A program made the position numbers and the translations under genes. The notes below the pieces were generated by a model. That model saw nothing but the letters and a program-made list of their open reading frames with translations. It searched no databases and was not told the DNA's origin. From an uncultured Bryobacteraceae bacterium (lineage in GTDB: Bacteria; Acidobacteriota; Terriglobia; Bryobacterales; Bryobacteraceae): DNA of 64,000 nt. Below, piece after piece: positions 44,421 to 52,663 of the stretch. The stretch lies in assembly GCA_937924525.1 (NCBI GenBank), contig CALDSU010000005.1, positions 496,001 to 560,000 of the forward strand. Direction: 5' to 3'. Every line of letters starts with the position of its first letter. Position 1 is the first letter of the stretch.

Positions 44421-45550
44421 GACTGGCGGCGCTCGTTCTGGCCGCGGCGCTGGCCGGCTGCCAGCGGACCGCGCCGCCCGTCCCGGATCCTCCGCCGCGC
44501 GCCGCAGGCGTGGTGGAGATTCCGGAGGACTCGCCCAAACGCAAACAAATCCGGGTGCATACGGTGGAAACCGCCGCACTGCCCAGCGACGAGTTCACCG
44601 CTCCAGGCAAGGTTGAGTTCAATCCCAATCGGATTTCGCGCGTGGTGCTGCCGGCGCCGGGCCGCATCGCCGAGGTGTCCGTCTACTTCGGCGACGCCGT
44701 CCAGAAAGGCGACCCGCTGGTGACGCTGGAGAGCCCGGAAGCTGACGAAGCGGCCACCGCTTTCTTGCAAGCCGAATCCGGCGTCACCGCGGCGAAGGCG
44801 GCGCTCACCAAGGCCGAGCAGGATTACGAACGCGCCGTGGATCTGTACCGGGGCGACGCGATCGCCAAAAAGGAAGTCCTGGCGGCGGAGACCGCGCTCA
44901 GCCAGGCGCGCACGGCGCTGGCGCAGGCCGAGGCGGCGACGCAGCAGGCGCTGGCGCGCCTGGACATCCTGGGCTTGAAGCCGGGTGCTCCGCGGCCGCG
45001 CATCGTGCTGCGCGCGCCGCTCTCGGGCAAGATCACCGAGTTCAACGTCTTCGCTGGCGAGTACCGGAATGACACCAGCCAGCCGCTGATGACCATCGCG
45101 GACCTGTCCACGGTGTGGGTTGCGGCGGACGTGCCGGAGTCCAATATCCGCATGGTTTCCCTCAACGAGCGGTTCGAGGTGAGGCTCAACGCGTTTCCCG
45201 GCGAGCGCTTCCAGAGCCGCGTGGCCCGCATCGCGGATTCGGTCGACCCCCAGAATCGCACCATCAAGGTCTGGGCCGAACTAGACAACCGCGCCGGACG
45301 TTTCCGGCCCGAGATGTTCGGCCTCGTGCGCCACGTCGAGGAAACCCACGTGGTGCCCGTGGTTCCCCGTGAAGCGGTGGTGCAAATGGAAGGACGCGAG
45401 GCCGTGTATGTGGAGGAAGCGCCGGGCCGTTTCCGCGCCGTGGAAGTCAGGACGGGCAGACGCGCCGGCGACGTGATTCCCATCCTGGCGGGCGTGCGCG
45501 CGGGCGATCGCGTGGTGCGCGACGGGGTGATGCTGCTGCGAGGGTACTAG
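44417..45550 (+). CDS. RND efflux periplasmic adaptor lipoprotein (CusB/CzcB type)
   Basis: 377 residues with a lipoprotein signal: MRLAALVLAAALAGCQ, lipobox LAGC with Cys15. Domains: beta-barrel/lipoyl start (SRVVLPAPGRIAEVSVYFGD), a coiled-coil hairpin at about 115-180 (Ala-rich), the second lipoyl half (RAPLSGKITEFNVFAGEY), beta-barrel (VWVAADVPESNIRMV) and a membrane-proximal domain. Adaptors of this type join the CusA-like pump to the outer-membrane channel and in some systems bind the metal; the Met residues used by CusB for copper are not evident. Substrate unknown. Start overlaps the upstream stop. Confidence 0.9.
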   Translation: MRLAALVLAAALAGCQRTAPPVPDPPPRAAGVVEIPEDSPKRKQIRVHTVETAALPSDEFTAPGKVEFNPNRISRVVLPAPGRIAEVSVYFGDAVQKGDPLVTLESPEADEAATAFLQAESGVTAAKAALTKAEQDYERAVDLYRGDAIAKKEVLAAETALSQARTALAQAEAATQQALARLDILGLKPGAPRPRIVLRAPLSGKITEFNVFAGEYRNDTSQPLMTIADLSTVWVAADVPESNIRMVSLNERFEVRLNAFPGERFQSRVARIADSVDPQNRTIKVWAELDNRAGRFRPEMFGLVRHVEETHVVPVVPREAVVQMEGREAVYVEEAPGRFRAVEVRTGRRAGDVIPILAGVRAGDRVVRDGVMLLRGY

Positions 45551-45552
45551 CG

Positions 45553-45897
45553 ATGACGCCGTCTACGAAAATGATGCTGCTGTTTTTCGACGAGACCGAC
45601 ACCTGGGGCGACCCGCGCATCCCCCTATACGAAGCCGTGGTGCGCGTGCTGCTGGAACAGGGCGTCGCCGGCGCGACCGTGCTACGGGGCATCATGGGCT
45701 TTGGCCGCGCGCACGAGCTGCATCAGGCCGGTCTGTTTGGCATCGCTCCGGACCGGCCCGTCACCGTCGTGTGCATTGACCAGGAGGCCCGGCTGCGCGC
45801 GGCGCTGCCCGCGATTGCGCCGATGATCACGGAAGGCCTCGTCTTTATGGTGGACGGGGAAGTGCTGCACTCCGCCACCCGGGAGCCGCGCGGGTGA
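45553..45897 (+). CDS. DUF190 (PII-like) protein inside the RND efflux operon
   Basis: 114 residues. The ferredoxin-like fold pattern of DUF190 is visible: KMMLLFFDETDTW, PLYEAVVRVLLEQGVAGATVLRGIMGFG, then PVTVVCIDQEARLRAALPAI and EGLVFMVDGEVL. DUF190 proteins resemble PII signalling proteins and are usually found beside CrcB fluoride channels or sodium/potassium transporters, possibly binding nucleotides. Here it sits 2 bases after the adaptor and overlaps the pump start (GTGA at 45894-45897), so it is co-translated. A regulatory or metal-sensing role for the pump is inferred. Confidence 0.85.
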   Translation: MTPSTKMMLLFFDETDTWGDPRIPLYEAVVRVLLEQGVAGATVLRGIMGFGRAHELHQAGLFGIAPDRPVTVVCIDQEARLRAALPAIAPMITEGLVFMVDGEVLHSATREPRG

Positions 45898-48800
45898 TCG
45901 CCCGGCTGCTGCGCTTCGCGCTGGAACAACGCTTCTTCTCCCTGGCGGCGGGTCTCGCCTTGATCATGGCCGGCATCTGGGCGTTCCAGCAGCTTAAAGT
46001 CGAAGCCTATCCGGACATCTCCGACCCCGCGGTGGACGTGATCACGCTCGTGCCCGGGCTCGCCGCCGAGGAGATGGAACAACAGGTAACCATCCCCATC
46101 GAGCGCGCGCTCAACAACACTCCCGGCGTCCTCAGCCGCCGCTCGCGCACGATCTTCGGGCTGTCGCTGGTGCAGCTTACCTTCGAACACCAAATCAATG
46201 ACTATTTCGCCCGCCAGGTGGTGGTGGAAAAGCTCCGCGAGGCCGATTTGCCCGAGGGCGTGCAGCCCACGCTGGGCCCGCTGGCGACGCCGATCGGCGA
46301 ATTGTACCGCTACAGTCTGGAAGCGCCTCACCTGGACGCGATGCAATTGCGCGAACTCCAGGACTGGGTGGTGACCCCGCGGCTGCTGCAAGTGCCCGGC
46401 GTCGCCGAAGTGGTGCCGTTCGGCGGGCTGATCAAGCAATTCCAGATTCGCATCGATCCGCTGCTGCTGGAAAAGTATCGCTTGTCCCTGCCGGAGCTGG
46501 CCGAGGCGGTGGCGGAAAGCAACCAGAACGCCGGGGGAGCGCTGCTTGACAACCAGCAGCAGTCGCTGGCGGTGCGCGGCGTCGGCCTGCTGCGGTCGAT
46601 GGAGGACATCGAGAACAGCGTGGTCGCCGAAGTGCGCGGGGTGCCGATTTATGTGAAGGATCTCGGCCGGGTGGAGATCGGCGCGGCGCCGCCCACCGGG
46701 GTGTTCGGGCTGGGCGAACGTTCGGGGGGCGTGGAGGGAATCGTGTTGATGCGCCGCGGCGAGAACCCCTCTGAGGTGCTCCGTCATCTGCACGAGGCGG
46801 TCGAGGACGTCAACCGGACCCGCCTGCCCCCCGGCGCGAAGCTGACGCCTATCTACGACCGCACCGAACTGGTGGACAACACCTTGCGCACGGTGTCCTT
46901 CACCCTGGCGGAAGGCCTGGTGGTGGTGACGCTGGTCCTGCTGTTCTTCCTGGGCAGCGCGAAAGCAGCGTTCCTGACCGCCCTTACGATCCCCTTGTCG
47001 CTGCTGTTCGCGTTCGTTTGCATGTACCTGGCGGGGATCCCGGCAAACCTGCTTTCGCTGGGCGCCATCGACTTCGGCATCATTGTGGATGGCTCGCTGG
47101 TGATGGTCGAGCACATCCTGCACCGCCTCCAGGAGCGCAAGTCGGCCGCGCAACAGGCGTTCACCACCATTCGGGACGCAGCTTTCGAGATGGAGTCGCC
47201 CATCTTCTTTTCGATGCTGATTATCATCTCCGCTTACCTGCCGCTGTTCACGCTGGAGCGGGTGGAGCGGCGCTTGTTCACCCCGATGGCCTTCACTGTC
47301 TGCTTCGCCTTGATCGGGGCGCTGCTGATCGCGCTCACGCTGATTCCGGCGCTGGCGACGCTGCTGTTCCGCCAGGGCGCCAAGTCGTGGGACAACCCTC
47401 TGATTTCCTGGCTGGCGCGCGGTTATGGCCGCGTGCTCCACTTCACCATGCGCAGGGCGCGCCTGGTGGTCGCCGGCGCGATGGCCATCGTCGGCGGAGC
47501 GTTCTTCCTGGGGACTTTCCTGGGCACCGAGTTCCTGCCGGTCCTGGATGAAGGCACGATCTGGGTGCGCGCCAATCTGCCGCCCGGCACCTCGTTGCAG
47601 AAGTCGGCGGAAGTGGCCAGCCAGATCCGGGCGGCCGTGGGCCGGTTTCCCGAAGTGCGCGCGGTGGCCTCGCAAGCCGGGCGCAACGACTCCGGCACCG
47701 ACCCCTTCGGCCCGAACCGCATCGAGTTTCTCGTCACGCTCCGGCCCTACGACACGTGGCCGCCCGGGCGCACCAAGCCGCGGCTGGTCAACGACCTCGC
47801 GAAGATGCTCGCCGATCAGGCGCCCGGCGCGAACTTCAACATCACCCAGCCCATCATCGACACGGTGACCGAAGCCGTCACCGGCTCGTCGGCCGATCTG
47901 GCGATTCTGTTCGTCGGGCCGGATCTGGACCGCCTCCGCCAACTGGCGGGCGAAGCGCTGCGCATCGTCCGCGCCATTCCCGGCGCGGCCGATGCGGCGA
48001 TCGAGCAGGAGGCCGAGCAGCCGCAACTGACCATCCAACTCAACCGCGCCGCCATGGCCCGCTTCGGCGTGCGGGTCCGGGACTTGCAGGACCTCATCGA
48101 ACTCGCCATCGGCGGGCGTACCGTCAGCACGCTGTTCGACGGGGACCGCCGCTTCGACATCACGGTCCGCTATATTCCCGAGGCCCGCGTGGACGCGGGC
48201 GCCATTGCGCAGATCCTGGTGCCCACCCGCAGCGGCGCGCGCGTCCCCTTGGCCCAACTGGCCGAAGTGCGGGTGGCCGATGGCGAATCCATCATCGCGC
48301 GCAGCGAGAACCGGCGCCTGGTGGCCGTGCGCACCAACATCCGCGGACGCGATCAGGGCGGCTTCGCCCGGGAGGCGCGCCGCCGCATCGAAGCCGGGGT
48401 CGAGTTGCCCGAGGGCTATCGCATTCAGTGGGGCGGGCAGTTCGAGAATATGGAACGCGCCCAGGCGCGGCTCAGCCTGGTGCTGCCCGTCACCATCCTG
48501 ATCATTTTCGTCCTGCTGTTCTTTGCGTTCCGCAATACCCGCGACGCGCTGATCGTGCTGCTGACCGTGCCCTTCTCGCTGGTGGGCGGCATCCTGCTGC
48601 TGTGGGTGCGCGGCATCAACCTGAGCGTATCCGCGGCGGTGGGCTTCATCAGCCTGTTCGGCGTCGCCGTCATGAGCGGCGTGCTGATGATCTCGGAGAT
48701 CAACCGGCGCCGCCGGCAGCCGGGCGTGGAATTGCGGCAGACCGTGATCGAGGGCTGCCTGGCGCAGATGCGCCCCGTCCTGATGATGGTGGTGGTAGCC

Positions 48801-48974
48801 ATGCTGGGCATGATTCCCGCGGCCCGCGCCACCGGCATCGGCAGCGACGTGCAGCGGCCGCTGGCCACCGTGCTGGTCGGGGGCCTGGCCTCCACCCTGC
48901 TGCTGACCTTTGTGGCGCTGCCGTCGCTGTACTATCTGGCGGCGAAACGGCCCGCCCGGCGGCCGCCGGAGTAG
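45894..48974 (+). CDS. CusA/CzcA-family heavy-metal efflux RND pump
   Basis: 1026 residues from GTG, the normal size for a HME-RND pump. About 12 membrane helices with two large periplasmic loops. The HME signature lies in helix 4 (about 389-405): AIDFGIIVDGSLVMVEHIL, where the Asp pair drives proton coupling in this class. Other marks are EAYPDISDPAVDVITLVPG at the N-terminus and GLSLVQLTF in the first loop. The metal-path Met residues of CusA are not obvious, so the substrate could be a divalent cation rather than copper/silver. No metal-responsive regulator gene is adjacent; DUF190 may fill that role. Ends 25 bases from the convergent alpha/beta hydrolase gene. Confidence 0.92.
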   Translation: MIARLLRFALEQRFFSLAAGLALIMAGIWAFQQLKVEAYPDISDPAVDVITLVPGLAAEEMEQQVTIPIERALNNTPGVLSRRSRTIFGLSLVQLTFEHQINDYFARQVVVEKLREADLPEGVQPTLGPLATPIGELYRYSLEAPHLDAMQLRELQDWVVTPRLLQVPGVAEVVPFGGLIKQFQIRIDPLLLEKYRLSLPELAEAVAESNQNAGGALLDNQQQSLAVRGVGLLRSMEDIENSVVAEVRGVPIYVKDLGRVEIGAAPPTGVFGLGERSGGVEGIVLMRRGENPSEVLRHLHEAVEDVNRTRLPPGAKLTPIYDRTELVDNTLRTVSFTLAEGLVVVTLVLLFFLGSAKAAFLTALTIPLSLLFAFVCMYLAGIPANLLSLGAIDFGIIVDGSLVMVEHILHRLQERKSAAQQAFTTIRDAAFEMESPIFFSMLIIISAYLPLFTLERVERRLFTPMAFTVCFALIGALLIALTLIPALATLLFRQGAKSWDNPLISWLARGYGRVLHFTMRRARLVVAGAMAIVGGAFFLGTFLGTEFLPVLDEGTIWVRANLPPGTSLQKSAEVASQIRAAVGRFPEVRAVASQAGRNDSGTDPFGPNRIEFLVTLRPYDTWPPGRTKPRLVNDLAKMLADQAPGANFNITQPIIDTVTEAVTGSSADLAILFVGPDLDRLRQLAGEALRIVRAIPGAADAAIEQEAEQPQLTIQLNRAAMARFGVRVRDLQDLIELAIGGRTVSTLFDGDRRFDITVRYIPEARVDAGAIAQILVPTRSGARVPLAQLAEVRVADGESIIARSENRRLVAVRTNIRGRDQGGFAREARRRIEAGVELPEGYRIQWGGQFENMERAQARLSLVLPVTILIIFVLLFFAFRNTRDALIVLLTVPFSLVGGILLLWVRGINLSVSAAVGFISLFGVAVMSGVLMISEINRRRRQPGVELRQTVIEGCLAQMRPVLMMVVVAMLGMIPAARATGIGSDVQRPLATVLVGGLASTLLLTFVALPSLYYLAAKRPARRPPE

Positions 48975-48999
48975 CGGCCGGCTGGATACGGGGCCGCGT

Positions 49000-49845
49000 T
49001 CAGGGCAGCGCGGACGCAAACTCCGCCAGGACGCGGTTGAAGCGTTCCGCTTCGTCCACGAATAGCGCATGGCCGGCCTCGGCGAAGATCTCGACTCGCG
49101 CTGCGGGATGCAGGCGCTTCACCATCTCCGCCTGGCTTTGCGTGCCGGGTGCGGCCACCACCAGCAGCGGCTTGTCGACCGCCTTGAGGACCGGGCGGAG
49201 ATCCTTTCCGCTCAGGAAGGCGTTGGCGATCAGCGTGAACGCGGTGTTGGTGGGCACGCTGCGCGCCGCGGCCGTGATCCGTCCCAGATACTCCTCGCTC
49301 TGGGGCTGCTTGTACATCGAGCGCACGAACCGCGCGCCCCAGGCGTCCCGGTTCGTCTGGAGCGAGCGCAACATGCCCAGCACCGCCTGCGTGCGCTGCG
49401 CGTCCGGATCCCGTCCCACTTCGCCATCCACCAGGACCAGCCCCCGCAGCGACGAAGTGCCGTACTGCGCGACGTACGTCAGCACCTCGCCGACCCCCAA
49501 GGACCACCCAGCCAGCACGATCGGGCCCAGCTTCAGCGCCTCGGCGACCTCCCTGATATCCTGGGCGCGCCGCTCGGCGTAGTGGCCGTCGGGCACGCGC
49601 TCGGATTTGCCCTGGGACCGCGGATCCAGAGCCACCACCCGGAACCGCGTGGAAAGGCCGCGCAATTGGGGTTCCCAGATCTCGGCCGGCATGGTCCAGC
49701 CCGGTTGCAGGACGATGGGCGGGCCGGAACCGGATTCCAGGTAGTGCAGGCGGGCGCCGTCGGACGCCCGCACATCGCCCTCTTTCCAGGACGCGCCGTA
49801 CAAGAGCGGGGCCGCCAGCAGCGGCAGGAGCGAGCGAATCGGCAT
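49000..49845 (-). CDS. Secreted alpha/beta-hydrolase
   Basis: 281 residues from the ATG at 49845; a second ATG at 49854 lies in a -10-like TACAAT. The signal peptide is MPIRSLLPLLAAPLLYGA. The alpha/beta-hydrolase core shows the oxyanion region (GSGPPIVLQPGWTMPAEIW), the nucleophile elbow LAGWSLGVGE (Ser nucleophile in GWSLG), the Asp in LVVAAPGTQSQAE region and the His in AEAGHALFVDE. Substrate unknown; esterase or C-C hydrolase are both possible. It is divergent from xseB, with a short 83-base intergenic region. Confidence 0.85.
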   Translation of the reverse strand: MPIRSLLPLLAAPLLYGASWKEGDVRASDGARLHYLESGSGPPIVLQPGWTMPAEIWEPQLRGLSTRFRVVALDPRSQGKSERVPDGHYAERRAQDIREVAEALKLGPIVLAGWSLGVGEVLTYVAQYGTSSLRGLVLVDGEVGRDPDAQRTQAVLGMLRSLQTNRDAWGARFVRSMYKQPQSEEYLGRITAAARSVPTNTAFTLIANAFLSGKDLRPVLKAVDKPLLVVAAPGTQSQAEMVKRLHPAARVEIFAEAGHALFVDEAERFNRVLAEFASALP

Positions 49846-49852
49846 GAAAGTC

Positions 49853-49858
49853 ATTGTA
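49853..49858 (-). promoter_or_regulatory. -10-like TACAAT directly before the alpha/beta-hydrolase start
   Basis: Minus strand TACAAT, with 7 bases to the ATG at 49845. No -35 and no Shine-Dalgarno are evident. Possible leaderless start. Confidence 0.3.
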
Positions 49859-49915
49859 TGCACGCAGGCGGCGTCCCGGCGCGGCGGACGTCCCGATTCC
49901 GGCGGCCGCATCCGA

Positions 49916-49921
49916 TAGAAT
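49916..49921 (+). promoter_or_regulatory. -10-like TAGAAT directly before xseB
   Basis: TAGAAT, with 7 bases to the GTG at 49929. No clear -35. Same geometry as the neighbouring gene on the other strand; possible leaderless start for the housekeeping operon. Confidence 0.3.
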
Positions 49922-49928
49922 AGAAGCC

Positions 49929-50186
49929 GTGCCAGAAGATGCACCCCAGCCTGCCCCGCCGGCCTTCGAGCAAGGTCTCCAGGAACTCGAACAGGTGGTC
50001 AAGGAGCTCGAATCCGGCGACCTGCCCCTGGAAAAATCGCTCGAACTGTTCGAGCGAGGCATGGCGTTGAGCGAGCAATGCCAAAAACAACTCGACGAAG
50101 CCGAGACACGGATCGAAATGCTGGTCAAACGCGGCGGCAAGTATCAGGCGGAGCCGTTCCGGCCCGAGACGGCGCGGCAGAACTGA
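49929..50186 (+). CDS. xseB: Exodeoxyribonuclease VII small subunit
   Basis: 85 residues from GTG at 49929. The small helical subunit binds XseA to form exonuclease VII, which degrades single-stranded DNA. Family motif FEQGLQELEQVVKELESGDLPLEKSLELFERGMAL is intact (quoted here as FEQGLQELEQVV and ESGDLPLEKSLELFERG). xseA is not adjacent. It starts an operon; its stop overlaps the CTG proposed as ispA start. Confidence 0.93.
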   Translation: MPEDAPQPAPPAFEQGLQELEQVVKELESGDLPLEKSLELFERGMALSEQCQKQLDEAETRIEMLVKRGGKYQAEPFRPETARQN

Positions 50187-51079
50187 CCCCGGCGCAGGAG
50201 TTCCGCCGGTACCTGGAAGAACAGCGCCAGGCGGTGGATCGGGAACTGGACCGGCTGGTGCCCCGGGAGACGGATCCGCCCGCCACCATCCACCGCGCCA
50301 TGCGGTACAGCCTGTTCGCCGGCGGCAAACGCATCCGGCCCATCCTGTGCCTCGAAGCGGCGCGGGCGGTCTCCGGCGAGGCCGACGGGGTGATTACGGC
50401 GGCCTGCGCGCTCGAGCTGATTCACACCTATTCGTTGATTCACGACGATCTGCCCGCGCTGGACAACGACGATTACCGGCGCGGCAAGCCTACCTGCCAC
50501 AAGGTGTTCGGCGAGGCGATGGCGATCCTGGCCGGCGACGCGCTGCTGACGCTGGCGTTTCAGGTGCTGTCGTCGATGAACCGCCATTACGTGGACCGCC
50601 AGGTGCGCATGATTGCGGAACTGGCGGTGGCGGCAGGCACGCAGGGCGGCATGATCGGCGGACAGGTGGCGGACCTGGAGGGGGAAGGCCAGCCCCCGAC
50701 GCCCGAACTGCTGGAGTCGATCCACCGGGCCAAGACGGGCGCGATCCTGCGCGCCAGCGTCCGGCTGGGCGCCATCTACGCCGGCGCCGACGCCCACCAG
50801 ATCCACCGGCTGTCTTCCTACGGCGAGCATTGCGGGCTGGCCTTTCAAATCGTCGACGATATTCTGGATGTCGAACAGAGCTCGGAAGAGTTGGGCAAGA
50901 CCGCGGGTAAGGACGCGCGGCAGCAGAAGATCACCTTCCCGGCGGTGTACGGGCTGGCCGAGTCCAAGCGGATGGCGGAGCAGCAGCGGTTGATGGCCCA
51001 CGAGGCGTTGGAACCGTTCGGCGAGCGCGCGCAGCGCCTGCGCGATTTGGCCGATATGATCGTCAAGCGCAGCCATTGA
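50183..51079 (+). CDS. ispA: Polyprenyl (farnesyl) diphosphate synthase, probable CTG start
   Basis: 298 residues if translation starts at the CTG at 50183, which overlaps the xseB stop (CTGA, four bases, as in ATGA couplings). That length equals E. coli IspA. The nearest conventional starts are ATG at 50078, deep within xseB, and GTG at 50234, which would cut off family-like N-terminal residues. Active-site motifs are first Asp-rich HDDLPALDND (88-94) and second DDILD (225-229), with GGKRIRP and the GQVADLEGEG block. The residues before the first Asp-rich motif match IspA, so farnesyl diphosphate is the likely product. Confidence 0.9.
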   Translation: MTPAQEFRRYLEEQRQAVDRELDRLVPRETDPPATIHRAMRYSLFAGGKRIRPILCLEAARAVSGEADGVITAACALELIHTYSLIHDDLPALDNDDYRRGKPTCHKVFGEAMAILAGDALLTLAFQVLSSMNRHYVDRQVRMIAELAVAAGTQGGMIGGQVADLEGEGQPPTPELLESIHRAKTGAILRASVRLGAIYAGADAHQIHRLSSYGEHCGLAFQIVDDILDVEQSSEELGKTAGKDARQQKITFPAVYGLAESKRMAEQQRLMAHEALEPFGERAQRLRDLADMIVKRSH

Positions 51080-51813
51080 TGAACCCTGGCGGGAAGGTCC
51101 GGCTGGATGTGCTGCTGGTGGAGCGCGGCCTGGCCGAGTCCCGCGAAAAAGCCCAGGCGCTGGTGCTGGCGGGCGCCGTCCTGCTGGACGGAGCCCGGGC
51201 GGAAAAGCCCGGCCAGAGCGTCACCCGTACGGCCGCCGTGGAACTGGCCGCGCGCCCGCCGTTCGTTAGCCGCGCCGGCATCAAGTTGCAGGCCGCGATC
51301 GAGCGCTTCGCCATTCCGGTGGCGGACCGGATCTGCCTCGACGTGGGCGCTTCCACCGGAGGGTTTACCGATTGCCTGTTGCAGCACGGCGCGCGCCGCG
51401 TGTACGCCGTCGACGTGGGTTCCGGCCAACTGGACTGGCGGCTGCGCCAGGACCCGCGCGTGGTGGTGCGTGAGAAACTGAATGCGCGTTACCTGCGCTT
51501 CGCGGACATTGGCGAGGCCGTGGATCTGGCGGTGTGCGACGTCAGCTTCATCTCCGTCACCCTGATTCTGCCGGCGCTGGCGGCGGTGTTCCATTCCCGC
51601 ACGGAAATGGTTATACTCATCAAGCCTCAGTTCGAAGTGGGCAGAGGCCAGGTGGGCCGGGGCGGCATTGTGCGCGACCCCACGCTGCATCGCGCGGCCT
51701 GCGAGAAGGTCGACCAACAGGTCCGCCGAATGAACTTCGTCACCGCGATCATGGAAAGCCCGCTTCCCGGCGCGGAAGGAAACCAGGAATTTCTGCTGTA
51801 TGCCCGCCATTAA
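51079..51813 (+). CDS. tlyA: TlyA family rRNA (cytidine-2'-O)-methyltransferase / S4-domain FtsJ protein
   Basis: 244 residues from the ATG at 51079, which overlaps the ispA stop (TGATG). The S4 RNA-binding domain covers about 7-60 (VRLDVLLVERGLAESREKAQ), then the FtsJ/RrmJ-like methyltransferase with SAM motif DVGASTGGFTDCLLQHGA (88-105), the CDVSFIS block and KPQFEVGRGQVGRGGIV. TlyA methylates 16S/23S rRNA and confers capreomycin sensitivity in mycobacteria; the exact target here is inferred. Its 3' end overlaps nadK by 14 bases. Confidence 0.9.
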   Translation: MNPGGKVRLDVLLVERGLAESREKAQALVLAGAVLLDGARAEKPGQSVTRTAAVELAARPPFVSRAGIKLQAAIERFAIPVADRICLDVGASTGGFTDCLLQHGARRVYAVDVGSGQLDWRLRQDPRVVVREKLNARYLRFADIGEAVDLAVCDVSFISVTLILPALAAVFHSRTEMVILIKPQFEVGRGQVGRGGIVRDPTLHRAACEKVDQQVRRMNFVTAIMESPLPGAEGNQEFLLYARH

Positions 51814-52663
51814 GACCGTCGGGATCTTCTCCAAACCCGCGGTGCACGCCGCCACGGAACTGGCGCCGCGTCTGGTTGCATGGCTTGAGGCGCGGGGCAT
51901 CGACCTCCGTCTGGACGAAGTGACCGCCGGCTACGCCGGCCGCCCCGGCGGTCTGGAGCGCGGCCAAGTGCCGCGCGACTGCGACCTGATCATCGTCCTC
52001 GGCGGCGATGGCACGCTGCTTTCCGCGGCGCGCGCGGTGGCCGGACGGCCGATTCCCATCTTCCCGGTCAATCTCGGCGGCCTCGGCTTCCTGACCGCCA
52101 TCACCATCGACGAAGTGATCCCCGAACTCGAGCGCGCCTTCCGCAACGAGCACCGCATCGCCAAGCGGAAGATGCTGCACATCGAACTGGAACGCGCCGG
52201 CTCCATCGTCGCCGCCTACGAGGCGCTCAACGACGCCGTAATCAACAAAGCCGCCCTGGCGCGCATGATCGACGTCGAGATCTTTGTGGACCTCCACTAC
52301 GTGAGCACCTACAAGGCCGACGGCTTGATTGTGGCGACCCCCACCGGTTCCACCGCCTACTCGCTGTCGGCTGGCGGGCCGATCATTTATCCTTCCGTGG
52401 GCGCTTTCTGCCTGACGCCCATTTGCCCGCACATGCTCACCAACCGGCCGGTGATCGTCCCGGAGAGCAGCGTCATCCGGGTGACTTCTCACAACCGCGA
52501 CGACGAAGCGTTCCTGACCATTGACGGGCAGGTGGGCGAACCGCTGAAACGGGACGATGTCATGGTCTGCCGCGCGTCGGACCACGCGGTGCATCTGGTC
52601 CGCCCCCCGCGCATGCTGTTTTTCGACGTTCTCCGCGCGAAGCTGAAGTGGGGGGAGCGTTGA
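51800..52663 (+). CDS. nadK: NAD kinase
   Basis: 287 residues. Phosphorylates NAD to NADP. The diagnostic GGDGT (68-72) and the downstream NE/D-type motif ALNDAVI, plus GLIVATPTGSTAYSLSAGGPI, are present. The start ATG overlaps the tlyA 3' end by 14 bases in another frame. The operon order xseB-ispA-tlyA-nadK is a common arrangement, but dxs, usually between ispA and tlyA, is absent here. Confidence 0.95.
   Translation: MPAIKTVGIFSKPAVHAATELAPRLVAWLEARGIDLRLDEVTAGYAGRPGGLERGQVPRDCDLIIVLGGDGTLLSAARAVAGRPIPIFPVNLGGLGFLTAITIDEVIPELERAFRNEHRIAKRKMLHIELERAGSIVAAYEALNDAVINKAALARMIDVEIFVDLHYVSTYKADGLIVATPTGSTAYSLSAGGPIIYPSVGAFCLTPICPHMLTNRPVIVPESSVIRVTSHNRDDEAFLTIDGQVGEPLKRDDVMVCRASDHAVHLVRPPRMLFFDVLRAKLKWGER

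Noticed and set aside
45723-49070. Long open frame antisense to the RND pump gene
   Set aside because: It is over 1000 codons but mirrors the GC-rich pump gene, and the predicted protein is low-complexity His/Arg/Gln-rich with no family pattern.
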